NCBI GenBank assembly: GCA_009599575.1 | Contig: VWND01000015.1 | Location: forward strand, 434,001 to 498,000 | From: Blumeriella jaapii | Lineage: Eukaryota; Ascomycota; Leotiomycetes; Helotiales; Drepanopezizaceae | Direction of reading: 5' to 3' | DNA: 64,000 nt | Part shown: in pieces, positions 35,476 to 47,000 of the stretch | Layout of the letters: the number at the start of each line of letters is the position of its first letter | Numbering within the stretch: the first letter of the stretch is position 1 | Translations under genes and position numbers: made by a program | Notes under the pieces: generated by a model | What the model saw: the letters and a program-made list of their open reading frames with translations, nothing else | Told to the model about the DNA's origin: nothing | Database searches by the model: none

Positions 35476-35939
35476 TCGCTGCTCTCAAATTTCCCGACTT
35501 AAATTATAAGAAACGAAGTTATGACAGACAAATAACGAATCTATGTACATAATGTTGATTCACTGCGCCAAATCAAGTGAGCCTGAAAAACGTAACTAGA
35601 CTACGTCTGTAGTGCACGCTGTAACATACGCCACAAATACGCCACTTGAAAAGAGGGGGAAGGGGAGGGGTAGACCGCGAGAGATAACCCTATCTATTTG
35701 ACCAGCTCTTGTGGGCGAAGCCTTGCTCCTTATTCGTTCCCCGACATCCATTACTATTAAGGGAGTATCCCGAACTTTGGGGATAGATACGAACGCTGTT
35801 CATCCTTCACATTTGTTTTCCGTCTTCTCCAGATCCAAGTACAACTCTTTCTTACGCTCGAGGCGTCGTTCCTGCCTTCCTTTGTTACCCAGCTCATCCC
35901 GCCATTTGTAAACCTCCTCAAGATCATCCATCGTCAACA
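35476..35939. promoter_or_regulatory. Promoter region of formamidase gene
   Basis: 464 nt between two plus-strand genes. CT-rich leader before the start; a minus-strand open frame overlapping the formamidase start has no recognisable content. Confidence 0.4.
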
Positions 35940-37817
35940 ATGGGTAAAATTCGCACCATCTGCGAGGTGTCTTTGGACGTTCCCGCGGACCAACAGCCAA
36001 ACCTGCATAACCGGTGGCATCCCGATGTTCCCCTCGCTGGGACCATCAAGAACGGAGAGACTGTGAAGATTGAATGTGTGGGTAAACAAGTAACATGCCT
36101 GCCAGTCAGAAACTAACACTAATTAGGTTGACTGGACTGGTGGACAGATTGGTAGACCACACCACCCCAACCGTCTCTGATGTGCAGGATGTTTACAGCA
36201 GGATAGGCAATAATGACAGTGCCGACGACGTGAAGAATGTCGACCTTACCAAGATCCACTACTTGTCCGGACCGTTCGAGGTAGAGACTGCGGAGCCTGG
36301 CGACGTGTTGTTGGTTGAAATTATGGATGTACAGCCTCATCAGGATCATCCGTGGGGATTTGTAGGTTTTAGTCCTAGCAAAGAATGTAACAATTGCTGA
36401 TTGTGCCTAGACTGGTTGGTGGCTTTGTGTGACTAGGGTCCGAATTTGCTAATATGGATTCAGGTGTGTTCCACAAGGACAATGGTGGTGGCTTTTTGGA
36501 TGAGCTGTACCCAGATGCGTAAGTGTTTAGTTCTATCTGCTCTGGGCGAGGGCCACCTGATCTACAAAATGCTTGCAGATGAGGTCTCCAGATGACATCA
36601 GCTGACTATCATTAACAGGGCTAAGGCGATCTGGGACTTTGAGGGGATATATTGCACTTCTCGCCATTTACCTCACGTGAAGTTTCCGGGTCTGATCCAC
36701 CCAGGTATTCTAGGTTGTGCCCCATCTGCAGAGGCTAGTCTCTCATTCAGATATTTACAACCTTCACAGGTGCTTACTTGAGTTCTTCAGGTCCTCAACA
36801 CATGGAACACGCGTGAGGGAGAACTGATTGAAGCAAATAAGCTGGACAGGGTCGTCGCTCAGCCTCCTAACCCGACCAACGTTCATGCTGGCTCAGCATC
36901 TGAAGATGTCAAGGAAAAGGTTGGTCGAGAGGGAGCAAGAACCATTCCAGGTACGCAAAAGTTCCTTGTTCCTTAGAACTCGATTGATATTAACCTGACC
37001 ATTTCTAGGACGCCCAGAACACGGAGGAAACTGCGATATTAAGAACTTAAGTCGCGGAAGCAAAGTCTATCTCCCAATCCACGTCAAAGGCGCCAAATTC
37101 AGCGTTGGCGATCTCCATTTCTCCCAGGGAGACGGAGAGATATCATTTTGTGGCGCTATTGAAATGTCAGGCGTTATTACTATCAACTTCAAAGTCTTGA
37201 AGAATGGAATGGCGGACCTGGGGATGAAATCTCCTATCTATCTCCCTGGGCCTGTCGAGCCGCACTATGGTCCTGGACGATACTTGACTTTCGAAGGATT
37301 CTCAGTCGACCAACACGGGAAGCAGGTATGTCGGGTCTCTACAGACTATGGGATGCTGGAAATAGAGCTGATTTGAGGTAGCATTACATGGATGTCACTG
37401 TTGCGTACAGGCAGACCATCATGCGTAAGTTCTTCTGTATCTTTTACCTTCGGCCTCTGACCGCCATAGGCTGCATTGAATATCTCCGCCGCTTTGGCTA
37501 CTCAGACTATCAAGTCTACCTTCTTCTCTCCTGCGCCCCCGTTCAAGGCCACGTCGCAGGCATTGTTGATATCCCAAAGTACGTTTCCCCCATCTCCTCT
37601 GGCTAACACCCGGTAGCTAAAAGACCATTACAGCGCTTGCACAACCCTCGGCCTCCCAATGGACATCTTCGATTTCGACATCTCGCCCTCAGGCCCAGCA
37701 GAGAAACTCGAGATGGGCAGTTGTGCCTACGAAACTGGCGTCATGGAAGGCAGAGTCACCAATGGCGGTGAGAATAGTGAGCATAGCTTTGGGGGTGGGT
37801 TGACGTTTAAGAAATAG
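35940..37817 (+). CDS. fmdS: Formamidase
   Basis: Eleven exons: 35940-36077, 36127-36151, 36207-36361, 36411-36414 (4 nt), 36464-36518, 36619-36733, 36791-36950, 37009-37325, 37382-37424, 37470-37578 and 37634-37817, about 434 aa. The enzyme hydrolyses formamide to formate and ammonia (FmdA/AmdA family) and serves nitrogen acquisition. Diagnostic stretches are VDWTGGQIGNNDSADDV, AIWDFEGIYCTSRH, HGGNCDIKNLSRGSKVYLP and GDGEISFCGAIEMSG. The 4-nt exon ACTG is flanked by two 49-nt introns, each with a good branch site, and restores WGFTGVF. The intron at 36734-36790 uses a GC donor (GCTAGT). Intron density is very high for this family. Confidence 0.92.
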
Positions 37818-39119
37818 CCCATGCCTGTGGACAACCTGAGGGAGAAGGTCATTCATTGGGTCATGAGGGGGTAGATGCGGTGGAATCGCTTGTAGCTATA
37901 ATCTAATGTTAATGATTTCTATGCTTCTCTGTTTCACTTGCTTACTCGTCATTTACATGCGCCATTTTCCCGAGTTGGAAAGAGAGGGTTGGAAAAGGCA
38001 GCATTCCCACCGGCCTCGTTTGGGGCCGGGCACGTTTCCTCGGTGCGATATTTTCTTACCCCGTTTAAAATACACAAATTTTAGCACAGTTGCATCTAGG
38101 GGCGGGATGGCATGATTGGGCATGTCGTCTTCGATCGAACTAGTGGGCATTGATGAGTAACCGAGGAAACCTATTCAATTAGGTTTGATATCTAGAACCC
38201 CCTTGTTCAATGTGCAAATGGCGCCTCTGAACATGCGGGCTTCTAGAGAAGTTTTGCTGTTCTGAAATTTTTTTTTGTGAAGTTTTTATTCTGGTTTGGT
38301 TGTTATTTGTTTTGGGCCGCGTTCGCTTAATTGTTACATTCAAGTGTTCATAGAACTTTCCCCAATAGGAGAGGGGTGGTGGCTTTGAACGAAATAAAAA
38401 AAGGACTAAGGAGCGAGCTATCGAGTACTTGTAGATCTGAGCATGAAATTGAACTTCACATGCAACGAAGAGCAAATACTAGCTAGTAGGCAGGATTACG
38501 TTGAAATCATGACAAGTAGCTGGTTGTTGAATTCCAAGAGGCGGCTGCAGAGAGCCCTCTTGTTTGCAATTAATATCGAATAGAAGGAACTGGACAAACA
38601 TGGTGATTACAAGTCAAGAGTATCCAAACAGTAGAAGCTAGGTTTTCTAAACCCATTACTTCCACATTTCATTTAGTATGGCGGCTATCCTACGAGATGA
38701 TGCCAACAGGCAATTTTTGCATCAGCTTCACAAGGTACCAGGTTTTCCCAATAGTCGGATCCTCTACCACAACTGGCCTAAATGATGTTTATTGTTATGG
38801 AGCCGATTATCGCAGTGGGTATGGTTGTATGTTACTGAATATAGTAAAACATAACGTCGAGAAATAGTCTTAGATGAGAGCATGCAACTGATATTTAGCC
38901 ATCGACCGCTTGGTTAGACTTTGTTGAAATATCCTGGTATATCGGCATTGCTGCAGACAGATCCTACCCTTCGTGCCGCATCATTTTTCACGTTACTTGC
39001 ACAAATTAGGCTCTTGTGTCTCAATAACAGGTGTTGCATTAAGTGTCTTCCTTCAAGCGTGGAAGTCTCACGTAGCTAATGTCACATCCTGTACCAGATA
39101 AACACCTCCTAGACTGCAA
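37818..39119. other. Intergenic region, no gene seen
   Basis: About 1.3 kb between convergent formamidase and uS10, AT-rich with T runs near 38270. No recognisable frame. Confidence 0.45.
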
Positions 39120-39582
39120 TTAAGCAGCGATGGTGACCTCAACCTCGACACCTGCCTCGATGTTGATGATGATTTGCTTGACGACCTCGGTAGGGGCGGT
39201 GAGACTACAGAAGTTAGCCTTAAGACCCTCATAAAGAACAGGCCGGGCTACTTACTCGATGAGGCGCTTGTGAATTCTCATCTCAAAGGTATCCCAAGTC
39301 TTGGAACCCTCACCACAGGGAGTCTTTCGGGTGGTAACCTTCAAGGTCTTGGTTGGGAGACGGACTGGGCCCTTGACGCGGAGGTCCTTGGTCTTAGCGC
39401 GTTCGATGAGCTCGGTGCAGACCTTCTCGAGAGACTGGACCTTTCGGCTGGTCAAGGTGATTCGGATCTTGTGGGTTTTCTGCAAAAGAGGCCGTCAGCA
39501 TGCGCTTCGCACGATTGATTCTCAGCGTGCGCAAACGTACTGGGCCCTCGCCGAACTCCTTGTCTGGCTTTTGGTAAGACAT
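39120..39582 (-). CDS. RPS20: 40S ribosomal protein uS10
   Basis: Three exons, 39582-39541, 39479-39256 and 39204-39120, give 116 aa, the usual length. uS10 lies in the head of the small subunit. The core [39 protein letters not shown] and [16 protein letters not shown] is unmistakable, and the tail ends VEVEVTIAA. Introns of 61 and 51 nt fall in phases that rebuild EGPKTHKIR and RLIDLTAPTE. Divergent from CUE3, which starts 425 nt to the right. Confidence 0.95.
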
Positions 39583-40007
39583 TTTGTGCTCTGGGAAGTC
39601 CTTCACGACTCGATCGTATGATTCGGCAAAGTGATGAAGGTGATCGTGGATGTTGGTTGTTGTCGATGAGGTTGAGAAGTTGGGGATCGCAAAAACATAT
39701 TTGTGGGTGGAAGTCTTGGCGTCGGGGGATCGGCCGTTCTAAGCGAAGCTCGATCTGATTGGTGGAATGGTCAGGGACTAGCTGGTTCACTTCTCAGCCT
39801 TGTGCTGCATGGCAGGTCATCAATGATTTACCTCAACGACTCTTTACGAGTCAAACAGAACGAACTCTTCAACTCATACGAAATCTGAGGCCGTTCGTCT
39901 TCCGAGTACAAGTTGGCTCTCTGCTTTCGACCTCAAAGCAGGAGAGAAGCCTGGCTGCAACAACAGCATAGTTTCTTACTTCCCATGTTTACCGCACTTC
40001 CAGATCG
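39583..40007. promoter_or_regulatory. Divergent promoter, uS10/CUE3
   Basis: 425 nt between divergent start codons; no distinct element recognised. Confidence 0.4.
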
Positions 40008-42035
40008 ATGGCAGCTTTACCAGCTCTGATCCCCTTTCCGGAGGCATCGTGGAGAAACCACATTGTCCCTGTTGAATGGGAGGCATGTCTTGATGCTTGG
40101 ATAGCTCTCACTGGGGCGTATCTCTCTTTGCCGGCTCTTGAATTTACCCGACTAGCAAAGTTGGATGAATCACTGCCAACTTTCCTCACATCATATGCTG
40201 CGGAAACAGCCTTATCACCATCATCTTTGCATCAATCCAAGACGAATCAGCTACGGAAGCTCTGCTATTTGCTTACAAATAGATTATTGGATCTCGAGCA
40301 TCCTCCGGACTCTCTTCTTCACTGGGAGTTTCTTTCGGATCTCTGCAGAATTTACGGTTCGAAAAATGGCAGCAAGCTCGCAGCCCAAGTGTCGAAGCGG
40401 CATTTGGCCTCACTGGAACTATCTCTGGCGTCACTCAAGGCATCCTTGATCAAAGAGTTGGAAGGTGGGCTGAAGGGGAATTTGAAGCTGGCCGAGCTCA
40501 ATCTTAATCGACTGAACCATCTTCTGCGTGCATCGCCCGAAGTTGCCTCCTTTTTCATGGCTGGTAGTGACTTTGCCGACTCTCTCGTGAGCTGCTACAA
40601 GATCATGAATCCTCCTCTACGAAAAGCCATTGTTTCGACACTGTATCTCTGTTTACTAGGGCTTACAGCGGGGGAGAAGCCAAACTTTTCTTCGCTCGTC
40701 GACCAGCTCTATTCGTTGAAAGCTGCAGCAGATGCGCACAAATCTGGACCGACGAATGCAAATGATTCGCTCGTTGCTGAGCTGGTGACGGATACTCCTA
40801 TTCTGAAGCAAGTGCAACAGCGGATCGATGCTAGTGATTTTGGCTCCATCCGAGCAAAATCAGTTCTCACATCTCTTGCCGAGTTCAAGAAGCCTACCGC
40901 TGGCCGTTCGGTACGCCTCGGCAAGAGGAAGGTCTTTAAAGGAAAGGGGAATGCTGTCGAAGATCTCGGTATCAACCATGGTCAAGGTGAAATCCATGTC
41001 CACCGAATGAGTCTTGTCTCCCAAGTCCAGGACCTGTTTCCGGACCTCGGTTCTGGTTTTGTTATTAAGCTTCTCGATGCATTCAGTGATGATGTTGAGC
41101 AAGTCATTGGTCATCTACTGGAGGGTACTTTGCCACCGCATCTCGGAAATGCAGATCGATCAGAAGAGCTGTGAGTTAACCCCAATGTTACTCAATCCTG
41201 ATAGCCTCTTATCTTTAACAGTGATATACATAACCAATCCACCCCTCACGTGGCTCCTAGCTCTACGCCGGCCACAATGCCCGCTCGCCGCAATGTTTTC
41301 GATGATGACGAGTTCGACAAATTAGCAGTCGATACTTCAAGATTGCACTTCGGTCGACGAAATCCAGACAGCACAGCAGATGCGGTCCTTCAAGACCGGT
41401 CTAATGCCCCCAGCAAAGCTGCAATTCTTTCAGCACTGGCCGCATTTGATTCGGATGACGACGAAAGAGACGACACATACGACGTTGAAGACGTAGGAGG
41501 TACAGTTGATTCCGCAACTCCTGGGAACAATCCTGAGGAGAACAACTCAGACGTTCGAGATGCACACGACGAAGCTCTGTTCAAGGCATACAAGGCCACG
41601 CCTGATGTCTTCGGTCGCGACGCTGCGACTCGTAGAGGGAAGCTTCGATTAAGCCTCAGAGAAGAGACTGGAATGACTGATGAGGCCATTGAAGGGTGGG
41701 GTCTTATGCTTTCTCGCGACCAGAGACAGATGCGGAGGCTGGAGGCAAAGTACTCCAACTTTACCGGAGCACAGAGAGACTTGGGGCCTACAGCTTGGAG
41801 AGCAAATGAATCCGGTGGGGAGGATCATGCAAACGATCGCGGGAGGGGAGGAAGATTAAGAGGTTCTCCTCGTGGAGGTAGAGGGAGGGGGCGAGGCAAT
41901 GTCGCTGGTCCGACTGGTGACAAGGACACCGAGGCGGCCCGAAACCGAAAGGAGACCAACAAGGGGTCTAGAGCGAACCACAACAGGAGAGACCAAAGGG
42001 CACGTAAGATGGCTAGAGGGGGCTTTCCTGGCTAG
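40008..42035 (+). CDS. CUE3: CUE-domain protein, Cue3/ASCC2 family
   Basis: Two exons, 40008-41170 and 41222-42035, give 658 aa. The N-terminal 330 residues are helical. A CUE ubiquitin-binding domain follows at about 340-385 (LVSQVQDLFPDLGSGFVIKL, then EQVIGHLLEG, containing the LFP and LL elements). The C-terminus is acidic and then RG-rich (GRGGRLRGSPRGGRGRGRG). This order matches Cue3/ASCC2 of the ribosome quality-control trigger complex, which acts with the helicase Slh1 to split collided ribosomes. The 51-nt intron rebuilds EELDIHNQST. Function is from the family. Confidence 0.85.
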
Positions 42036-42416
42036 ATAAATTCCATGGGGCACTCCGGTTTACAAGGGACAGCTCTTGCTCGTGTCTTTGGGTCTAGACA
42101 CGAACTCCCAAGTTTGTTAAAATCAATCGCGATCCAATGTTGAGCCTGGGCAAATAACGGTGTGCCAGTGACTCGAATCCGACACGGCTCACGTGGTTGG
42201 GCTCTTCGTGGATGCTTGTTATTTGCGACATGCGATCGAAGCGTTCGCATGCCGTCCATGACGAAAGGTCTGGAACGACACGGGATTTGGGTTGGTAAGC
42301 TTTTCCCCTTTCAAGAAGAACATAGGGCATCAATAGAGACGTCTCCCATCCAATGATCGATCCTAATTGACACATGGCATGATGGCTCTTCCGCGCACAA
42401 GCACACAGGTTCCCTC
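42036..42416. other. Convergent intergenic region
   Basis: 3' flanks of CUE3 and RSA3; nothing recognised. Confidence 0.35.
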
Positions 42417-43037
42417 TCACTCGCTCTCACCCTTGCTGGCAACCACCATTCTCCTCTTCTCGCCCGCCGAGAACAAACTCGTACCGGCCTGTAGGGCGGC
42501 GATAAGCATCGGGAGACTCTCGCTCTTGAAGTCCTCGCTCGTACGCAACTTCTCAAGATCGTCCTCGAATTCGCGGGTGGCGCGCTCCATGTAGAATTGA
42601 GCAAACAGTTGCGAGACTTGGCCGTCTGTTAGATCCTGCTTTGGGGCCACGGTGCTCTACGTTTCGTCAGCATGGATGGATGCTATTATGTACAGTACAG
42701 TACAGTACAGCACTTGGATTGCCCTGCCCCTGGTAGGTACCTATGTAGGGTGGGGGAGGGTTTGGAAGCCCATCTCTACAAAGGATGGAGAACTATCTGA
42801 CCTCTGATGACGCCGATGACTCTCTTTCCCGCGCTGTGATTTGGACAGGAGAGTGGGATCTGCTCTTCTTCGCCTCGGTCTCGCTGTCCGAGCTGATGTC
42901 CGAATCCACTTTTGCACGCTGCGGCATCAGTTTGAGATTCCCACCGTATCCGCCGCGGCTGAGGGGACACACGGACCTGTCGTTCTGGATTTTCGTTTCT
43001 TGTGTCGCCTGGATTTGGCGGCCGAATTGGGCGGCAT
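42417..43037 (-). CDS. RSA3: Ribosome assembly protein 3
   Basis: Three exons, 43037-42977, 42908-42802 and 42656-42417, give 135 aa. Rsa3 is a nucleolar factor associated with the Dbp6 complex in early 60S assembly. The N-terminus is very basic (KSRRHKKRKSR), followed by a Ser/Asp/Glu tract (DSDISSDSETEAKK). The C-terminal domain shows the family pattern LFAQFYMERATREFEDDLEK, then LPMLIAALQAGTSLFSAGEK. The second intron is 145 nt and contains a (TACAG)4 array. The 68-nt first intron was placed by phase and a CTGAT branch site; exon 2 boundaries are therefore less certain than exon 3. Confidence 0.8.
42691..42710. repeat. (TACAG)4 array inside RSA3 intron
   Basis: Four perfect TACAG units, the complement of the TACTG unit found at 25296-25318, lie within the second RSA3 intron. 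Confidence 0.9.
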
Positions 43038-43639
43038 TTTGGTGCGCTATGAGACGTTGGAACGCGGGTAGGACGACCTGATCTTCCTCCGGGAGATGTT
43101 AGAGAAAATTCCACGTCACGTGAGAGACGTTTAGCGAGAATTATGTGATGTTGCATCAGGGATGAGACTGGGAATCCCGAGCAACACAATCGAGTGTTGT
43201 TATAATCGGTTTACTGCTCACATTGTAAATCAGAGTCCGCCAGTCTGTCGCCTGCGAATAGACCTGGAAGCAGGAACTCGGTACAGTAGTTCACCTATCC
43301 TTCAAGAATCAGCCTTGGTCATTAATTATCTTCGAGCCATCTTCTTCTTGAAGCGAGCTTGCGACCCTTCTGTTATTCCAGAACTTTTTCCTTCAAATAC
43401 GAGTGGCTTCAGAAAAACAAACCATTTTCCATTTTTTGGGGCGCAGCTGCCTGCACTTGCGATATCACTGTTGGATCGAAAACATTAACTATCACTATAT
43501 TAAAGAGAGTCTACATGTCTGAATCTGGCAAAGATGGTATAAGTGGTATCATCCGAAGCGCCAAAACCCCAAACCGCCCAGTTAGAAGCAAAAAATTGTC
43601 ACTGATGCGAATTCTTCTCCTTCGTCCCTCATGCGCACC
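43038..43639. promoter_or_regulatory. RSA3 promoter and YTP1 3' flank
   Basis: About 600 nt on the upstream side of RSA3; no gene recognised. Confidence 0.4.
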
Positions 43640-45555
43640 TCATGCGGAATCATAGTATGACAGCGTGCTTCTCTCCTTCCTCACCGCCCACCCTTTAACC
43701 GCAACTACAAGAATGATCCACGCCATTAGGAAGGTCACAACACCCATCGAGACCGTGAAGATAAACATTGCATCGAGGCCGTTGGATTCCATGGCCATGA
43801 CTGTGTCCTTTGCCTGGAGTGTGTTAGCCTCCGCTGGAAAGAAAAGGGTTGAGAGCAACTTGCACTAGCCATGAATATCATTCCCCCGGCCATGAAACAA
43901 AATGCAGCGATCAACTCCGTGGGCGGTCTGCCGGGTAGGGTGCATGTTGGAGGGGACAGATAATACAGAATGTATGTTGCGCCACGAGCGAACGCAGCCC
44001 CCATTAACAAAGTTCCCCATTGTGCGTGAATCATTGTCGAGACCATCGACTCTTGGTGGTGCGAACTCATCATCAAGCCGACCAATAGCACAACTAGTGC
44101 TGGAAGTGGGTTCATTGAGAAGCTATAGCTCTTCGGCTCTTCGATTGCCTCCACTTTTCCATCGCGGGATAGATGATCTGATCTCGAGGGAATTTTAGTT
44201 GTGTTGAGTAGACCTCGTATGCTCTTTGACTCTATTACCATGCCACACTCGTGTCTCTCAGCAAAATCCAACATTCGGATTCGATGTGTTTACTTACGAG
44301 ACCGCCTCCGAAAAACATGAGCGCAAGCGAGACGTGTTCGAGGTCCTGCGCACTCCAAGCCTGGCCCCAAGCAGCCAGATGTTCAAGGAAAACATTCGTG
44401 GAGCCGTAGAAGAAAAAGGAAAAGCTTTCCACGAACTCGGCTGTCGGCCGATTTTTTGTCGACGGGTTGACGTTCCATGCCCAGCCGATGTCTGCGAAGC
44501 AGCCACACCAGCGGGCTAGCGATAGTATGCCGTACCAGAAGAAGAGGCCACCCTTGATAGAATGTGCCAAGCCGCTGAAGACTTTATCGCCCATCTATGT
44601 CAGTTAGTAAGTAGTGTGTGTGCCATGGGATTGTGGGGCACCTACAAAAAACCCACCATATGTGACTATCCCAGTGGTTAAGGCAACGAATCCCAGGATC
44701 AAGATTATGCGATCGACGGCATTGTAGGAGAACGCAATCACCTTCAGCAAGCGCGCAGGGAAGATCTGTGGTATCTTGGAAGACAACAACTTGTCCACCA
44801 CAGCGCCATGTAACAGTGCGTGCTTTTCCTCTACTCCATCGTCTTCAGACTCGGGCCTCGGCTCGAGGAAATCGTCGATCGAGTCAACTGAACTCAAAGA
44901 GTTGCTTCTCGGTGACTCGGAACATGATTCTGTTCCATGCCCACTATCGTTTGAGGAACAGTACGCTTCGCTGTGTCGAAGCGGATCTACACGCTGGTAC
45001 TCGGCCATGGCTTCTATCGAAACCGGGGTGACTTCAGGATTGCCCTTCTTGACATATGCGCAAATGATCCCTAGGATCATTTGGGCGCCGAAGACCCATG
45101 TCAGAACCCAACCGAGCTTGTGGTGCGCGTTGTTGGGGTATAGATCGGGAGTACTTGCGTTGTAGATGATCGCAAGCAAGGCGCCTATCCCGTTCAAAGC
45201 GAGACATGCGAATTGGGTGGGAAGGGTATACCGCGATCGGGAAATAGAAAACATCACACCTGCAGAATGTTGATCAGCAAGCGAAGGAGGCATCTCCGGA
45301 GAAGAGACACTACCTACCAATGGGCAGCACAAAGACCCAGCCGATGGTCATGAAGACTATGTGCGCCATCAACAAGCCCGAGTGCTCCCGGGATTGGAAG
45401 TAGGTTGCTGGTACAGTCGCATTCGAGAGCGACGGCGCCTGAGCTGAGTGACCGACATCCATCGCCATGCCGCCCTCATGGCCATGTGCACATGCCAAAG
45501 ACAGAAGCCCGACGATCACGGCCCCCGAAAGTGCCATGGGCTGTTGTGGCTGCAT
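43640..45555 (-). CDS. YTP1: YTP1-family multi-pass membrane protein
   Basis: Five exons, 45555-45318, 45259-44646, 44594-44298, 44247-43870 (boundary uncertain) and 43813-43640, about 566 aa. A signal peptide (GAVIVGLLSLACAHGHEGG) is followed by hydrophobic helices: HSGLLMAHIVFMTIGWVFVL, ACLALNGIGALLAIIY and LGWVLTWVFGAQMILGIICA resemble a cytochrome b561-like core. A Ser/Glu-rich loop separates this from the C-terminal Ytp1 half (GGLFFWYGILSLARWCGCFA, ALMFFGGGLCGMVIES). The family is poorly characterised, with a metal/redox role suspected. The last intron is ambiguous: a GC donor (GCTAGT) giving 56 nt, a 32-nt GT-AG intron, or a GT donor plus a one-base error. Confidence 0.8.
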
Positions 45556-45725
45556 ATGCTGTGTGTAACGTTCGAACGGGACGAATCGGTAGGTGGATTG
45601 CTCGACTGATCTCTGCCTTCGGCGTTCTTCTTTGCTGTGTGGCCTATATACTGTGTACAGGTTCTGAAAAATGGAGCTCTGGGTATCACGTGACCGCGGG
45701 GTAAGCTTGAACGGTCTGCGGTGCG

Positions 45726-45751
45726 CGGGCGAAGGTGTTTCCGACCCGAGT
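45726..45751. repeat. 26-bp repeat, copy 1
   Basis: One of two near-identical 26-bp blocks (ending GTTTCCGACCCGAGT), 25 of 26 bases shared with 46355-46380. Confidence 0.85.
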
Positions 45752-46235
45752 CATTTGATTACTGGAGTTTTGACTTTGGACAAGATGTTAGTTTCAATGG
45801 CAGGGGAGCACTATTCAAACGAATCGATGATTTCTGCCTCCCGCATCGTTCCTTGCTGTCTGGCCTCTCTATCCTATAGTCAAAGATCGGAAGAATACGT
45901 TTTCATGGTAAGCCGAATTGTGGAAAGAGGGATGTAAAAATGTGTCCGATGAATACGACCGGCAGACCATTATAATGAGAAGATGATTCGTTCGAGGCAT
46001 TTTGAACCATACTAGTTGGTACTGTATTGTACTGTAAATTGCACAATACAACACTGTGCAAATCGAATTGAAAAGCGGCCAAAAGGCTTTGAATAGGCCA
46101 GATCTTGCTACGTTAGATCAATTATGCTTTAGCTTGGCTGTATGAAATCTAGCTTGGCTGTGTTCCGTTTATCTTGGCTGCTGGGGGGGAGGGGCGGTGC
46201 AATGACCTTCTGGCAGGTAGTGTACACAGTACAGT

Positions 46236-46280
46236 TAAGTACGTGTGCAGTAAGTACGTGTACAGTAAGTACGTGTACAG
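46236..46280. repeat. 15-bp tandem repeat, three copies
   Basis: Three units of TAAGTACGTGTRCAG in direct tandem, with one variable base. The unit contains ACGT and GTAC palindromes. Confidence 0.9.
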
Positions 46281-46354
46281 TACCATAAGACATCAGAACA
46301 CATACAGCTTCTGATGAGTGGGGCTCTGGGCATTTTCGAAAGATTTGCGCTCCT

Positions 46355-46380
46355 CGGGCGGAGGTGTTTCCGACCCGAGT
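46355..46380. repeat. 26-bp repeat, copy 2
   Basis: Second copy of the block at 45726-45751. With its left flank it forms an imperfect inverted repeat (CTCGGG...CCCGAG). Confidence 0.85.
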
Positions 46381-46980
46381 TACAGTACTTGATTGCGTCT
46401 GACCTGTCACCTGAACGGATTCCTGACTCCTGACGCTGTCAGATGCCGCCATTGTGCGCCAGAGCGTCAAAGTTCGGGTATTTAAGTAGTGCAGTCACCC
46501 TCTATGCTTAAGTGGGACGCGAGGACATACGGTACATTCGAAAAGACCGAAAGTACACAGCTATCTCACATAAGTATAGGACAATGGTGAGAACGGGCAG
46601 AGTGATGATAAGCTTGAGTGAGCGAGCGGTACGATGTGTCTAGTCAACAGAGCCGGATAGTAGGTGGGAAACGTAAAAGCAAGCAGAAAGCAGACCATGC
46701 AGAAATGTGATACAGATGAAGAATCCGGAGGCATCGAGCTCGGAGAAATTGAATCTCATCGCCTCATCTCAGCAGGCCTCCGCGATAAAGAGAGACTAGT
46801 ACAGTAGGGACAGTACGTGTACAGGTACTGTACCGTAGGCAAATGAAAAGAAGAGAAAGTGCTTGAGGCCCTGCGAAAGTTCTCTCCTCTACTACTACAG
46901 TACTATGGTCATCCTTTCCTTTCTCTTCTTTTCTTTTCCTTCTCATAGACTCGGTTGTACTGTGTACTCATGAACATGAA

Positions 46981-47000
46981 GCGAAGCGAAGCGAAGCGAA
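46981..47000. repeat. (GCGAA)4 pentamer array
   Basis: Four perfect GCGAA units in the YTP1/LACTB2-like spacer. Confidence 0.9.

Noticed and set aside
29820..37817. Chitinase to formamidase block as a metabolic gene cluster
   Set aside because: The genes between (INP1, UsgS-like) have unrelated roles and opposite strands; the grouping looks like chance.
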